A DNA stretch of 59,993 nt, from positions 1 to 59,993 of the forward strand of contig NZ_JBAFWZ010000019.1 in the NCBI RefSeq assembly GCF_036662795.1, read 5' to 3'. Positions 26,567-33,982 of the stretch are shown in pieces. This DNA comes from Lysinibacillus_B sp036662795 (lineage in GTDB: Bacteria > Bacillota > Bacilli > Bacillales_A > Planococcaceae). Numbering within the stretch: position 1 is the stretch's first letter; the number at the start of each line of letters is the position of its first letter. Under the pieces are notes generated by a model, which made no database searches, had not been told where the DNA came from, and saw only the letters and a list, made by a program, of their open reading frames with translations. The position numbers and the translations under genes are program-made.

Positions 26567-27268
26567 ATGAATTTATTGATTGTTAGTGATATCCATGGCA
26601 TGTACAAGCAGTTTGAAGAAATCTTAAGGCACTGGGATCAGGAAAGCATCCTCGTAATTTTAGGGGATATGATTGACCGTGGAGAATATTCCTACGAGGT
26701 CGTGCAGCGAATTATGAGTCTGCAGGCGGAGTTCCCGGATAAGGTGGTTGTTTTAAAAGGCAATCATGAGGATATGCTTATGTACTATATCGATGGCAAG
26801 ATGGAGGATCCAACGCCGTTTCTTGTGAATGGTGGCATTGAGATGCTGCGATCGTTTATTAAGGATATCGACGAGGAGGCTGTCGAGCAAAATGCAGAAA
26901 TTCTGAAAACACAATTCGCAGCCGAAATTGATTTTTTGCGTGGGGCTCGTCACTATTTTCAATATGGAAACCTGCTCATCACGCACGCCGGGTTTGATTC
27001 CGCACTCCATGATTGGCAACAAACTGCTAGCCATGATTTCCTGTGGATACGTGAGCACTACCGCAACGAAAACAAAACGGGACTGCTGAATATTTTTGGT
27101 CATACCCCAACACGTAATATGCACGAAACCGATGATATTTGGATTAGCCCATGCCAAACCTACATCGGCATTGACGGCGCCTGTGCTTATGGCGGCCAGC
27201 TTAACGCTCTGCTCATTAGTGAGGAAGGCGAAATTTTAAATACATACTTAGTACCCTCAGAAAAATAA
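26567..27268 (+). CDS. Metallophosphoesterase (PrpE/PP1-like serine/threonine phosphatase fold)
   Basis: 233 aa. Metal-binding motifs in order: VSDIHGMYKQF (D-x-H-G), LVILGDMIDRGEYSYEV (GDxxDRG), VVLKGNHEDML (GNHE), LLITHAGFD and IFGHTPTRN. This is the bis-metal phosphoesterase set of PrpE, ApaH and related phosphatases. The substrate could be phosphoprotein or a dinucleotide; the sequence does not decide. ATG with AGAGAGGTGACATACG upstream. Monocistronic. Confidence 0.88.
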   Translation: MNLLIVSDIHGMYKQFEEILRHWDQESILVILGDMIDRGEYSYEVVQRIMSLQAEFPDKVVVLKGNHEDMLMYYIDGKMEDPTPFLVNGGIEMLRSFIKDIDEEAVEQNAEILKTQFAAEIDFLRGARHYFQYGNLLITHAGFDSALHDWQQTASHDFLWIREHYRNENKTGLLNIFGHTPTRNMHETDDIWISPCQTYIGIDGACAYGGQLNALLISEEGEILNTYLVPSEK

Positions 27269-27276
27269 ATGTCGAA

Positions 27277-27319
27277 AAGCCAAAATCATCCTAAATAAAG
27301 GAGAGTTTTGGTTTTTCTT
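27277..27319 (+). terminator. Terminator of the metallophosphoesterase gene
   Basis: Stem GCCAAAAT..C / G..GTTTTGGT with a TTTTTC tail; imperfect upper part. Confidence 0.55.
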
Positions 27320-27464
27320 GTTTTTGATAGCCCTTATCAAAAAAATGCAAAGTTCATTTTTGAAATTTAAGGAAAAAGTGACGATGTGTAAAATTAGGAA
27401 TATGATGTAAAATTTATAAATATAGTAAAAAGTGTGATTTGCTATAGAGAAGGAGATGAGGAGC

Positions 27465-27749
27465 ATGAATAACAGCTATCAAGAAGTGCATCCAACTGTA
27501 GAAGTATCAACATTTGGTAATCCAAAATCAGTGAAACATTGGCTACTTAACTTACTGATATACATAACACCTATAGTAGGTTTCGTATTTCTAATAATTT
27601 GGGCGATAGGTACAATGGGGACTGGTGAGATAAAGAAAAATTTCGCTAGAGCACATCTAGTCGTATATGGAATTATTTTTGCCTTTTTATTAGTGGTTGT
27701 GATTAGTGGAGTTATATATATAGTGTTTACAGGGCAGGACCCTTTATAA
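27465..27749 (+). CDS. Small membrane protein, 94 aa (copy 1 of a tandem pair)
   Basis: ATG at 27465 lies 8 nt after AAGGAG; an in-frame ATG nine bases upstream is too close to that site. A polar N-terminus with VEVSTFGNPKSVKHW, then two membrane segments separated by GTMGTGEIKKNFARAH. It is closely similar over its length to the next gene, so the pair arose by tandem duplication. A DUF4870-like membrane fold is possible but not certain. Function unknown. Confidence 0.75.
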   Translation: MNNSYQEVHPTVEVSTFGNPKSVKHWLLNLLIYITPIVGFVFLIIWAIGTMGTGEIKKNFARAHLVVYGIIFAFLLVVVISGVIYIVFTGQDPL

Positions 27750-27824
27750 AATGCTTGAGAAGTACCATAGAGGCTGAAATGGTAGCTCTCAAATAAAACA
27801 TAGAGACGATGGGAGAATGATAAG

Positions 27825-28124
27825 ATGAGTATGAATGATTCTAGTATTACCTATCCTGAAGGGCATCAAACCCCTGAAGTATCAACATTTGGAAATCCAA
27901 GATCGGTATGGCATTGGACACTTAACTTACTGATATTCACGATACCTATAGTGAATTTTGTAGTTCTAATAATATGGGCGACAGGTATAATGGGTACTGG
28001 TGAAATAAAGAAAAATTTTGCTAGAGCATACCTAATAATCTTTGGGATTATTTATCTAATCCTCATAGTAGTATTTATTATCGCGATTATAATTAGCTTT
28101 AGTACACAGCCAGATACTTATTAA
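27825..28124 (+). CDS. Small membrane protein, 99 aa (copy 2 of a tandem pair)
   Basis: Paralogue of the preceding gene: PEVSTFGNPRSVWHW, LNLLIFTIPIVNFVVLIIWA and GIMGTGEIKKNFARAYLII align residue by residue with copy 1; the ends differ. ATG with GGGAGAATGATAAG upstream. The 75-bp gap has no strong terminator, so the pair is probably co-transcribed. A hairpin terminator follows 88 bp downstream. Confidence 0.75.
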   Translation: MSMNDSSITYPEGHQTPEVSTFGNPRSVWHWTLNLLIFTIPIVNFVVLIIWATGIMGTGEIKKNFARAYLIIFGIIYLILIVVFIIAIIISFSTQPDTY

Positions 28125-28211
28125 AATAGTGCATAAATAGTATGCACATACATACAATTGAGGGATAGAAGAAGCTACGAAGTGTTCCTATCACATTAAA
28201 CAAAAGTTCGA

Positions 28212-28240
28212 GGTAGTCGGGGCACCGGCTATCTTTTTTT
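28212..28240 (+). terminator. Terminator of the tandem membrane-protein genes
   Basis: Stem GGTAGTCGG / CCGGCTATC with a GGCA loop and seven T. Confidence 0.8.
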
Positions 28241-28254
28241 ATAGGATAATTTTG

Positions 28255-28375
28255 AAGTTGGAGCAGTGTCTAGGCATTCGCGCCGCACGCTGGGGGTCTC
28301 GGTCTGCTTTCATAGGCGAAAGTGGAGGAGCGTTTACTATCGTCACGTGCAAACGCGAGCTTGTGCTTTTCGTTA
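28255..28375. other. GC-rich intergenic element within a 590-bp gene-free stretch
   Basis: Within the gene-free 28125-28712 region this part is clearly richer in G+C than its surroundings (for example CGCGCCGCACGCTGGGGG, GGAGGAGCG). A 68-codon frame crosses it but has no ribosome binding site and unlikely composition. It is neither a tRNA nor one of the repeat families. The remainder (28376-28712) is AT-rich, with only the GntR gene's promoter region expected. Confidence 0.35.
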
Positions 28376-28712
28376 AGTATACGTATAAATTTTGTCTCAA
28401 CCACAGTCCTCGGATTGTGGTATTTTCTATTGTTGGATCAAAAAAATCTCCACAGTGATAGAGAAGCCTACCGTTTAATGCAATTCACACTTTAGTAGTA
28501 TATTACCTAAGTTTGTAGTGGGATTTTAGCATAATGTATCTCCCGAGAATTCAATTTACGCACCCTTTAAGTATTTTTAACAATCACTTCATATATATGT
28601 ACTGACCCCTATGTACCAATGTTTTGGAGGCCTGTGTATTCTGTTCTAGGAAAAAATGAACTTGCATAATTTTTGAGAGAATTTTATGCTATGGCAACAT
28701 AAAGGTTGTGGG

Positions 28713-29423
28713 GTGAAGAGGTTGGATGAGCAGGAGTTAGTAGTGAAGGATTATTTACTTCAAGGAATCGCTGCAGGAATTTTTTTGCATGATGGAAAAA
28801 TGCCAAGTGAATATACATTAGTAGAGATGTTTGGGGTCCCACGTATTAAAGTACGAAATGTCTATACTCTGTTAGAAAAAATGGGTTTTATTTATTCGAA
28901 GAAAGGGATTGGCCGCTTTTTAAGGCATCAGCAAAAGCCGTTAGAGGTTGTGATGTCAGGGGATATCAGCTTTAGCGAAAAAATGCTCAACCATACGACG
29001 AACTATAAATCGATTGTGACAAAAATTGAGCAGGTATCAAAAGACCATGCTATCTTTAGTAAGCCGTATGTTACTGGTGGCACACTTTACTTAATTGAAC
29101 GGTTACGCTTTATTGACGGGGAACAGGCTGCGATTCATCGCTCGTATGTTGTGGCTGAAAATATGCCTGAGGTGAAGCAAGTGAATAACCGTTTAACTTC
29201 TATGTATCAATTTTATAAGCAGCATGGTGTCAATCAATTCCGTAGTTCCTTCTCGCAATTATCTGTGACATTTCCAAATGAGCTGGACCGGACATTGCTT
29301 GACTGTGAAATATTAGTGCCCCTTGTGAAAGTAGAATCGGATAATTGGGATGAGGAGCGTAATGTGCTGCTTGAATACACAGAAATTTTATATCGAACAG
29401 ATCGCTTTTACTTTCAAATATAG
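28713..29423 (+). CDS. GntR/HutC family transcriptional regulator (UTRA domain)
   Basis: 236 aa from the GTG at 28713 (AAAGG 7 nt upstream); a TTG nine bases later, after GGGGTG, is an alternative. Winged-helix domain (about 1-75): KMPSEYTLVEMFGVPRIKVR and LLEKMGFIYSKKGIGRFL. The C-terminal part (about 85-236) is a UTRA effector-binding domain (LYLIERLRFIDGEQAAIHRS, LEYTEILYRTDRFYF). PhnF-type regulators of phosphonate genes belong to this family, and the phn operon starts about 780 bp downstream, so it is a candidate phn regulator. That link is inferred. Confidence 0.8.
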   Translation: MKRLDEQELVVKDYLLQGIAAGIFLHDGKMPSEYTLVEMFGVPRIKVRNVYTLLEKMGFIYSKKGIGRFLRHQQKPLEVVMSGDISFSEKMLNHTTNYKSIVTKIEQVSKDHAIFSKPYVTGGTLYLIERLRFIDGEQAAIHRSYVVAENMPEVKQVNNRLTSMYQFYKQHGVNQFRSSFSQLSVTFPNELDRTLLDCEILVPLVKVESDNWDEERNVLLEYTEILYRTDRFYFQI

Positions 29424-29499
29424 CGTGTTTTTTAGTGCTCGTAATGAGTGAAAAATGCATCCTAAAAATACCAGTTAAATAGTGGAAGGTATGTAACAT

Positions 29500-29636
29500 A
29501 GCCTCCGCGCTTTGCCACAGCCTACACAGGAGCTAAAACAGGCGCGGCCTGTTTGGATCTCCTGTTCCTGCTCCTGACGCGCATGCTTAGTCGCAAAGAG
29601 AATCTTGGCTCCTGTGGCTATGGTGCGCTACGGCAA
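29500..29636. repeat. GC-rich structured intergenic element
   Basis: Contains the inverted repeat ACAGGC / GCCTGT and flanking complementary pieces (GCCACAG, ACAGGAGC, GCTCCTGTGGC), so a folded RNA or DNA form is likely. G+C is much higher than in the flanks. No coding frame has a start. Possibly a dispersed element; no second copy is in the window. Confidence 0.4.
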
Positions 29637-29795
29637 AAGTGAATACTTTTCGATATTTTAGAAAAACATTACTATTCTCTAAAAGAAATCAATTTCTTTC
29701 TATTTGCAAGTATAATTGCCTAGCCTCTACCGTAATGAGTGAGCATCGTTCTTTATTTTTAGCAACTGATTATTGTATTGAACAATAGTTGCTTG

Positions 29796-29958
29796 TAGCG
29801 CAGGCGCGAGAGTGTAGCTGACGGCATGCGCTTTTCGCTACAGAGCAAAGCTTCCTACGGGAAAAGCGAGACAATCAAGACCCCGCAGGAGTGAGGTACG
29901 AACGACGAGGAGGCTTGATCTCGCCCGTGGAAAGCGAGTGCCGGAGCGGAAAGCAACG
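29796..29958. repeat. Bacillales-type GC-rich dispersed repeat, copy 1
   Basis: Shares with the copy at 51033-51165 the core CCCCGCAGGA, GACGAGGAG, TTGA and GCCCG(T/C)GGAAAGCG in the same order. Elements with this core are common between genes in many Bacillales genomes. It lies between the GntR gene and the phn operon. Non-coding; function unknown. Confidence 0.65.
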
Positions 29959-30030
29959 GTTACTCAAATGGTAATATATGTTTTAAAATTTGCTCATTAT
30001 GAGTTAGTAGATATTCATTAAGAAATGAAG

Positions 30031-30073
30031 GGCATATCCCGAAAGTTTTTGCTTTCAGGATATGCCTTTTTTT
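30031..30073 (+). terminator. Strong hairpin upstream of the phn operon
   Basis: Stem GGCATATCC(C)GAAAG / CTTTC(A)GGATATGCC, TTTTT loop, then seven T. It lies about 125 bp before phnG with no gene immediately upstream. It either ends a long transcript from the GntR side or acts as a leader attenuator. Confidence 0.8.
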
Positions 30074-30110
30074 GATGGAGAAGAAATAAATCGTCTCATG
30101 GCGCCATTTT

Positions 30111-30128
30111 TGTAAAAGTACATTTACA
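30111..30128. promoter_or_regulatory. Candidate operator upstream of phnG
   Basis: TGTAAAAGTACATTTACA is an 18-bp palindrome apart from one mismatched central pair. It sits between the hairpin and phnG, where an operator for the upstream GntR/UTRA regulator would be expected. Confidence 0.4.
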
Positions 30129-30199
30129 GGAACTTCACGAAACCTTTTCACTACGCTACTTGGCGACAAGTTAAGGTAATGGTGAAAGGAGTTGGTCAT

Positions 30200-30622
30200 G
30201 TGAAACGAGCTGAACGGACCAAATTACTAATTGAGGTTGGACGTGAAGAGGCATTAAAGATGGCAAAGGAAATTTGTACACAACACGAGGTGATTGAAAT
30301 ACAAGCGCCAAGAGAGGGGCTTGTCATGATTAAAATGCGGGAATCCGCACAGCAATCACTTTTTTATATAGGGGAAACGTTAGTCACAGAAACAAAGGTG
30401 AAAATTGGTGAGGCATTTGGGCTCGGACTCGTTCGAGAGTATGAGCCGGAGCTGTCAAAAGCACTGGCGATCATTGATGCGGCCTATAATGGGCAACTTC
30501 CTGAAGTGGCCTCATGGGAGGAAACTTTTACAAAACTTTCACAACGGCTTCAACAGGAACAGCACGAGGTGAAACGCTCCATCGAACGAACAAAGGTACA
30601 GTTCGATACGATGTCGATTTAA
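30200..30622 (+). CDS. phnG: Phosphonate C-P lyase system protein PhnG
   Basis: 140 aa from the GTG at 30200, 8 nt after AAGGAG; the ATG at 30179 precedes that site and is not used. Typical PhnG sequence: RTKLLIEVGREEALKMAKEI, IQAPREGLVMIKMRESAQQ and IGEAFGLGLVREY. PhnG is part of the PhnGHIJ core and, with PhnI and PhnL, is needed to couple phosphonate to the ribose of ATP. It is the first gene of the operon; phnH follows after 12 bp. Confidence 0.92.
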   Translation: MKRAERTKLLIEVGREEALKMAKEICTQHEVIEIQAPREGLVMIKMRESAQQSLFYIGETLVTETKVKIGEAFGLGLVREYEPELSKALAIIDAAYNGQLPEVASWEETFTKLSQRLQQEQHEVKRSIERTKVQFDTMSI

Positions 30623-30634
30623 GGAGGAGAAAAA

Positions 30635-31207
30635 ATGGAAATGACACATTTTACTCAGCAAACATTTCGGACGTTAATGGATTGCTTTGCGCGACCAGGC
30701 AAAAAAGAGGCAGTGCAACCATTGCATACTGTTGACGGACTATACCCTGAAACACTATCTGTTTTAATGACATTGCTCGATGGAGAAGTGAGCTTCCAAA
30801 CGGTTGGTGAAGAGGAGCGACTGCAACGCGAGCTACGTGCATGGACAGGTGCTAAGGTGAACGAGTTTGGCGCGGCTGAATTTATCATTGTGCCTGCACA
30901 AGCGAAGTCGGAGCAGGTACTAGAAGCATTAGCGGTAGCAAAAATAGGAGATTTAATTGACCCGCAACAATCGGCTACATTCGTGATGGAAGTAGCGCAG
31001 GCGCAAAGAAAGACGGTATATAAATTAACGGGACCAGGCATTCAGCATCAGGAAGTAATGGAAATCGCATTATCTTCGGACATTGTGCAGCTACGTGCGA
31101 AGCGAAATCGCGAGTTTCCGCTCGGGGTCGATCTCATTTTGATTGATGAAGCAGGTAAGGTACTTGCTATACCACGAACAACGATGATGAAAGAGGTGAG
31201 CAACTAA
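30635..31207 (+). CDS. phnH: Phosphonate C-P lyase system protein PhnH
   Basis: 190 aa, AAGGAGGAGAAAAA before ATG. FRTLMDCFARPGKKEAVQPL is the family N-terminus; LTGPGIQHQEVMEIALS and REFPLGVDLILIDEAGKVLA the C-terminal motifs. Structural core subunit of C-P lyase. Overlaps phnI by one base (TAATG), indicating translational coupling. Confidence 0.93.
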   Translation: MEMTHFTQQTFRTLMDCFARPGKKEAVQPLHTVDGLYPETLSVLMTLLDGEVSFQTVGEEERLQRELRAWTGAKVNEFGAAEFIIVPAQAKSEQVLEALAVAKIGDLIDPQQSATFVMEVAQAQRKTVYKLTGPGIQHQEVMEIALSSDIVQLRAKRNREFPLGVDLILIDEAGKVLAIPRTTMMKEVSN

Positions 31208-32292
31208 TGGCATATGTAGCAGTGCGAGGCGGGGCAGAGGCGATTGACGCTTCTTTAGAGCATTTGCAGTATGAGCGCGTCAAGCATGGTGCCCACGTAT
31301 CCTTGCAAACGTTACAGGCAACGATGCGCGGCTTTTTAGATCAAGTGATGTCTGAAAGTAGCTTATATAGTGAACGTTTGGCTTCTTTAGCGATGAAGCA
31401 AAGTGAGGGGAATGCAGAGGAGGCCGTGTTTTTACTACGTGCCCACCGTTCCACGTTGCCACGGTTATATTATTCAACAGTAACGGATGCGCGTGAAATG
31501 TTTGTCCTACGACGCATTTCAGCTAGCTTTAAAGATATTCCAGGTGGACAAATATTAGGGGCTTCCCATGATTATTTACATCGTTTACTAGACTTTGAGC
31601 TGCTAGAGGAGACTGCGGCAGATGTTGTGCGAAAGAAAGCACAATTTGAGCAAATCGATCTACCTGAAGAAAGTGAGCTTCCTTTAGAGCATCTCCCAAA
31701 AGTCATGGATTATTTACGCGAAGAGGGCTTAGTGCGAGAGTTTCCATTAAATAATCAGGAGCCCAGCGATGTGACGAAGCAAGCAATGGCGTTTCCGACG
31801 AATCGTTCTCAGCGCTTGCAAACATTAACGCGAGGCCAAACGGGTACCGTTACATCCCTTGGCTATGCTGGTTTACGTGGCTACGGTGCATCCCATCCAA
31901 ATGTGGGCGAGGTACGAGTAGGCTTACAACCAATTTATGTGGCATTAGAAGACGAGGCCGAACCCTACTATATTGGGGCCATTAAGCTGACGGAAGTAGA
32001 GTCCTTTATTCCCGTGGATGTAGATGAAGAAGGGCAACAAGTGTTGGAATTTGATATTGGCTATGGTGCATGTTTTGGACAAAACGAAACGAAGGCCATT
32101 GCGATGTCGATCGTGGACCATGCATTAGAGGTCGGAGGCGATTCGCCAATCCATGATGAAGAGTTTGTCCTACTTCACGTTGATATCATTGAATCGACAG
32201 GTTTCATTTCACATTTAAAAATGCCACATTACGTGACATTCCAAGCATTGTTAGAAAGAATCCGCAGCATCAAAAAGGAGGGGAACCGATGA
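31207..32292 (+). CDS. phnI: Alpha-D-ribose 1-methylphosphonate 5-triphosphate synthase subunit PhnI
   Basis: 361 aa, usual length. Motifs AYVAVRGGAEAIDASLEHL, DITGGQ-like KDIPGGQILGASHDYLHRLL, TLTRGQTGTVTSLGYAGLRG and IGYGACFGQNETKAIAMSIV are characteristic. PhnI has nucleosidase activity and with PhnG and PhnL exchanges adenine of ATP for phosphonate. Overlaps phnJ by 4 bp. Confidence 0.93.
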   Translation: MAYVAVRGGAEAIDASLEHLQYERVKHGAHVSLQTLQATMRGFLDQVMSESSLYSERLASLAMKQSEGNAEEAVFLLRAHRSTLPRLYYSTVTDAREMFVLRRISASFKDIPGGQILGASHDYLHRLLDFELLEETAADVVRKKAQFEQIDLPEESELPLEHLPKVMDYLREEGLVREFPLNNQEPSDVTKQAMAFPTNRSQRLQTLTRGQTGTVTSLGYAGLRGYGASHPNVGEVRVGLQPIYVALEDEAEPYYIGAIKLTEVESFIPVDVDEEGQQVLEFDIGYGACFGQNETKAIAMSIVDHALEVGGDSPIHDEEFVLLHVDIIESTGFISHLKMPHYVTFQALLERIRSIKKEGNR

Positions 32293-33134
32293 GCTCAGTA
32301 CCATTTGCCCTGTTAGATGAACAATCAAAGCGTGAAATCCGACGAGCTATTTTGAAGGGGATTGCGATTCCAGGCTACCAAGTACCATTCGCCTCACGTG
32401 AGCTACCGATTGCCCGCGGCTGGGGAACAGGGGGCTTGCAGGTGACACTTGCATTAATCGGGAAAGAGGATGTGCTAAAGGTCATCGATCAAGGCTCAGA
32501 TGACTCCGTCAATGCGGTCAATATTAAAAAGCTTGTGACGAAAACAACCGGTGTAAGAACAACGATTCGTACACAGGATGCAACGCTTGTGCAATCACGT
32601 CACCGTATTCCAGAAGTACCATTGCGCCCGGATCAAGTATTAGTGTTACAAGTGCCAGAGCCAGAGCCATTACGTGACATTGAGCGAAGTGAATATAAAA
32701 CAAAGCGCTATCATGCAGAAAAAGAATATAGCGGTGCGTATTTAATGTTATTTGAGCAAATTATGCGCTATAACCAAACGTCGCAAGGGGCGGATTATCC
32801 GGTACTCGTGAATGGTCGCTACGTGATGAATCCAAGTCCGATTCCGCGCTTTGATAATCCGAAAATCCATGAAAGTGAAGCGCTGATCCTTTTTGGGGCG
32901 GGGCGTGAGAAAAAGATTTACGCTGTACCACCTTACACAAAAGTAGAATCGCTTGCATTTGAGGACTATCCATTCGTCGTCGAGCAATTTGAAGGGAAGG
33001 CTTGTCGAGAAACGGGCTTAACAGGAGTCTATTTAGATGAGCTTACAGATGAAGTGACAGGGGAAACGTACTATTTGTGTAATGATACGAGTTATATGCA
33101 AGAAAAATTACAGCAAAAGGTGGCAACAAAATGA
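32289..33134 (+). CDS. phnJ: PhnJ family protein (C-P lyase), lacking two conserved cysteines
   Basis: 281 aa, the same length as E. coli PhnJ and well conserved throughout: AIPGYQVPFASRELP (holding the radical-site Gly), GWGTGGLQVTLALIG, DPSPIP-type NPSPIPRFDNPKIHE and FGAGREKKIYAVPPYT. E. coli PhnJ has Cys241, Cys244, Cys266 and Cys272 in CAICG...CSDTDYC. Here the same stretch reads CRETG...CNDTSYM, so Cys239 and Cys264 remain but the equivalents of Cys244 and Cys272 are Thr242 and Met270. Cys272 is the proposed thiyl-radical residue. Whether this subunit cleaves C-P bonds by the described mechanism is therefore open. Overlaps phnK by 4 bp. Confidence 0.92.
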   Translation: MSSVPFALLDEQSKREIRRAILKGIAIPGYQVPFASRELPIARGWGTGGLQVTLALIGKEDVLKVIDQGSDDSVNAVNIKKLVTKTTGVRTTIRTQDATLVQSRHRIPEVPLRPDQVLVLQVPEPEPLRDIERSEYKTKRYHAEKEYSGAYLMLFEQIMRYNQTSQGADYPVLVNGRYVMNPSPIPRFDNPKIHESEALILFGAGREKKIYAVPPYTKVESLAFEDYPFVVEQFEGKACRETGLTGVYLDELTDEVTGETYYLCNDTSYMQEKLQQKVATK

Positions 33135-33970
33135 CGCAGGAACAACCGGTATTAACAATTCGGCAGTTATCTAAGCAGTATGGCGATGGTTGTGCGCATT
33201 GTAGGCAAGAGGAGGCAAAGCTGGAAAAAAACTTTTGCCCTGTTTGTAAAACCGTCTATGCCTGTCGTAACGTTTCATTGGATTTATACCGCGGCGAAAT
33301 AGTAGGCATTGTCGGGGAAAGTGGTAGCGGTAAATCAACCTTTATGAAAAGTCTTTATTTTGATGAAACCGTTACATCGGGCGAGGGCTATTTAACGGAT
33401 TACGAACATGGCGAGGTCAATATTTTTACGGAATCGAGCCAAATGAAGCGCCATATTCGCAATACGATTTTAGGTATGGTGTACCAAAATCCGATGCTTG
33501 GACTGAAAATGGACTTTTCATCGATGAGTAATATTGCAGAAAAGCAAATTGCAGCAGGCAATCGCCACGTCCGGAATATGGAGGAGCGTAGCCTGGAGCT
33601 GTTACAGCATGTGAATATTCCAGTGCATCGAAGTAAGGAAGCACCGAAAAACTTCTCAGGTGGGATGCAGCAACGTGTGCAAATCGCCAAGGCGTTGTCT
33701 AATAATCCGCCGATTCTGTTATTAGATGAAGTAACAACTGGGCTCGATTTATCTGTACAGGCGGATGTTTTAGATTTAATCAAATCGATTCAGCGTGAAT
33801 TAAATATTTCCATGATTGTCGTATCACATGATTTAGCAGTCATTCGCATGCTTGCTGACCGAACGATCGTTATGCTGAACGGGGAAATTATCGAGCATGG
33901 CTTAACGGATCAAGTGTTAGAGGATCCGCAGCATGAATATACACAACAATTAGTTTACTCATTACTGTAA
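33131..33970 (+). CDS. phnK: PhnK, ABC-type ATPase of the C-P lyase complex, with an N-terminal Cys-rich insert
   Basis: 279 aa. Walker A GIVGESGSGKSTFMKSLYFD, signature NFSGGMQQRVQIAKAL, Walker B PILLLDEVTTGLDLSVQADV and switch SHDLAV. PhnK docks on PhnJ and drives the complex with ATP. Compared with E. coli PhnK it has an insert of about 20 residues near position 20 with Cys21, Cys24, Cys36 and Cys39 (CAHC...CPVC) plus Cys45, a likely metal-binding knuckle. Walker B has Glu-Val where importers have Glu-Pro. Confidence 0.92.
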   Translation: MTQEQPVLTIRQLSKQYGDGCAHCRQEEAKLEKNFCPVCKTVYACRNVSLDLYRGEIVGIVGESGSGKSTFMKSLYFDETVTSGEGYLTDYEHGEVNIFTESSQMKRHIRNTILGMVYQNPMLGLKMDFSSMSNIAEKQIAAGNRHVRNMEERSLELLQHVNIPVHRSKEAPKNFSGGMQQRVQIAKALSNNPPILLLDEVTTGLDLSVQADVLDLIKSIQRELNISMIVVSHDLAVIRMLADRTIVMLNGEIIEHGLTDQVLEDPQHEYTQQLVYSLL

Positions 33971-33982
33971 GGAGGCACATCG

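Noticed and set aside
28255..28375. tRNA or other structured RNA gene in the GC-rich stretch
   Set aside because: No cloverleaf, TTCGA loop or anticodon arm could be drawn; no known small RNA was recognised.
28252..28458. 68-codon frame over the GC-rich stretch
   Set aside because: No ribosome binding site and unlikely composition; better explained as a non-coding GC-rich element.
29960..30199. 79-codon minus-strand frame before phnG
   Set aside because: It runs across the strong hairpin and the candidate operator and has no ribosome binding site.
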